The position numbers and the translations under genes are program-made. A stretch of DNA of 64,000 nucleotides from Globisporangium splendens (Eukaryota; Oomycota; Peronosporomycetes; Pythiales; Pythiaceae). The stretch spans positions 124,001 through 188,000 of the forward strand of contig VFIW01000044.1 in assembly GCA_006386115.1 (NCBI GenBank). The letters are read 5' to 3'. This document shows, piece after piece, positions 62,701-64,000 of this stretch (position 1 is the first letter of the stretch; the number at the start of each line of letters is the position of its first letter). Below the pieces are notes generated by a model. It did no database searches and had not been told where the DNA came from. It saw nothing but the letters and a program-made list of their open reading frames with translations.

Positions 62701-64000
62701 AGTGGGTGCGCAAGTATGTGAGGACTTGCGAGGCCTGCCAACGAGTGAAACCCTCTGGTTCCACGCAGGCACCACTTCGTTCATTGGCTGTCCCATCGGA
62801 CAGTTGGAAGTCTGTGAGTATGGATTTCATATTCGGACTTCCAAGAGACACACGTGGACGCAATGGCATCCTTGTGTTTGTGGACCGATTCAGCAAGATG
62901 GTTCATCTTGCGCCTGTTTCGGACAAGATCTCTGCTGAGAAGACTGCCAAGGTCTTTGTAGACGTCGTATTCCGTCTACACGGACTACCAGTCGAGATCG
63001 TGTCTGACCGTGACACCCGTTTCACGTTCAAGTTCTGGCGTGCACTGTTCGGACTTCTGGACACCAAGTTGTCCATGTCAACAGCGGCACATCCTGAAAC
63101 GGATGGTCAAACAGAGCGAGTGAATCGTGTCCTCGAAGACGTGTTGCGCAGCTACGCAACGTCTTTCAAAGAGTGGAGCGAGTTTCTCCCTCTTGCCGAG
63201 TTTGCGTTGAACAACTCCACGCATGTCTCGACAGGTCACTCTCCATTTTATGTGAACTATGGCATTCACCCTCGAGTGCCTGCTTCCATGATGGGTGAGG
63301 TCTCTACCTTAAGTGGGGGAGGGACTCCGGCTCATGGTAACAAGCCGAAGTCGTCTTACGACCTGAATGCTGCTTCCGAGTTGAAAGCGAATTTTGACTC
63401 GATGAAACCCCTCGACGACCTAACAAGTCGTGAAGAGCAGCAAGTCGATGACTTTATCGTGAGGAGACAAGCCGTTGTGAGGTTTGTTCGAGACGCAATC
63501 GCGAAGGCTCAGGATCTGCAAAAGGAACAAGCAGACAAGAGAGGAAGGAAGAACAAGCAAGTTTATAAGATCAATGATCTTGTATTACTTAGCACGGCGA
63601 ACCTGCCTGAACATGCAGTGTCCAACTTGGGAAGCTCAAAGCTTCTGCCAAGGTTCATTGGACCGTTCAAGGTAGTGAAATGCAATGGTGATGCCTACAC
63701 GCTAGACATACCTACACGCATGCGTCTACACCCAACATTTTATGTGGGTAGACTGAAGCCTTACCTTCCAAGTGGATCTGCGGATCCTACGAGATCTTCT
63801 GCAAACGATCGAGCTGATCGTGAAGCTTCTCCACTTGATTGCGAAGAGCAAACAGCTCATCGCTCTGGAGATTCTTCTCGGCGTACAGGAGTTGCAGGAC
63901 GTCGAAGGATTGGTCCTTCACTGCCTCCAACGCTTGAAGACAAGAATGGTACTCGCCACGAAGTACCTCGAGAGCCGAACCTGCCTCTTCCACAGAGCGC
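59732..64000 (+). mobile_element. Ty3/gypsy Pol region: protease, RT, RNase H, integrase (frame-shifted, cut by window end)
   Basis: Domains in order: aspartic protease (LVDTGASNNF near 59935), reverse transcriptase (DLKDGFYQIRM, then YFDD at 61471-61482), RNase H (VVCDASDYAIG, YTDHASL), and integrase with a zinc region (RTCEACQRVK) and the DDE residues in SMDFIFGL, VSDRDTRF and DGQTERVNR. After integrase comes a GPFKVVKC and RLKPYLPS segment; a chromodomain may follow beyond 64000. An in-frame TAG at 60400-60402 and frame changes near 61505, 61885, 62335 and 62490 make this copy non-functional unless they are sequencing errors. Protease and RT are in the frame reached by the -1 shift from gag. 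Confidence 0.88.

Noticed and set aside
63787..63993. Minus-strand ORF with a coiled-coil-like sequence
   Set aside because: It is antisense to the continuing gypsy Pol C-terminal frame, which reads GPSLPPTLEDKNGT in the same frame as integrase.

Overview
The window is eukaryotic nuclear DNA, most probably from an oomycete. A GPI-type elicitin with six cysteines (23320-24144) is the most telling marker, since that family is essentially oomycete-restricted. Short GT-AG introns of about 50-160 bp, GC-rich third codon positions, TKL-type kinases and a bHLH-PAS protein fit. No rRNA gene, functional tRNA gene or CRISPR array is visible.

Layout. 0.8-10.3 kb: a degraded copy of a seven-TM membrane protein, two tandem PPR-like mitochondrial proteins, then three more copies of the membrane protein (one intact, one with a replaced C terminus, one decayed). 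11.7-18.6 kb: a bHLH-PAS transcription factor, a decayed radial spoke protein 3 gene and the chaperonin subunit CCT2. 19.1-22.3 kb: a fifth membrane-protein copy split by a 5'-truncated LINE with visible target-site duplications. 23.3-26.9 kb: the elicitin-like gene and a receptor-like kinase. 28.8-40.4 kb: palmitoyl-protein thioesterase (PPT1)-like genes and fragments mixed with two LINE copies, including a ~2.0 kb duplication with no difference that I could see, plus a transposase-like remnant. 40.6-49.6 kb: a large ankyrin-repeat protein, Mo25/CAB39 (eight exons resolved), and two DOPA-4,5-dioxygenase-like genes, one fused in frame to a CENP-B/Tc5-type DNA-binding region. 50.3-56.7 kb: a fourth intact PPT gene, a SINE whose 3' tail matches the local LINE, a probable pseudokinase with a zinc ribbon, and two PPT pseudogenes. 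57.5-64 kb: a Ty3/gypsy element (LTR, primer-binding site, gag, pol) inserted in an older gypsy remnant and running off the right edge.

Housekeeping genes (CCT2, Mo25, PPR proteins) sit among rapidly changing families (PPT, seven-TM) that show recent duplication, transposon insertion and pseudogenisation. The most unusual items are the HTH-dioxygenase fusion, the SINE/LINE tail pair, the decayed RSPH3 gene, the LINE insertion whose removal restores a host reading frame, and a canonical -1 slippery heptamer at the gag-pol overlap. All assignments come from reading the sequence and recalling families; no database search was run.
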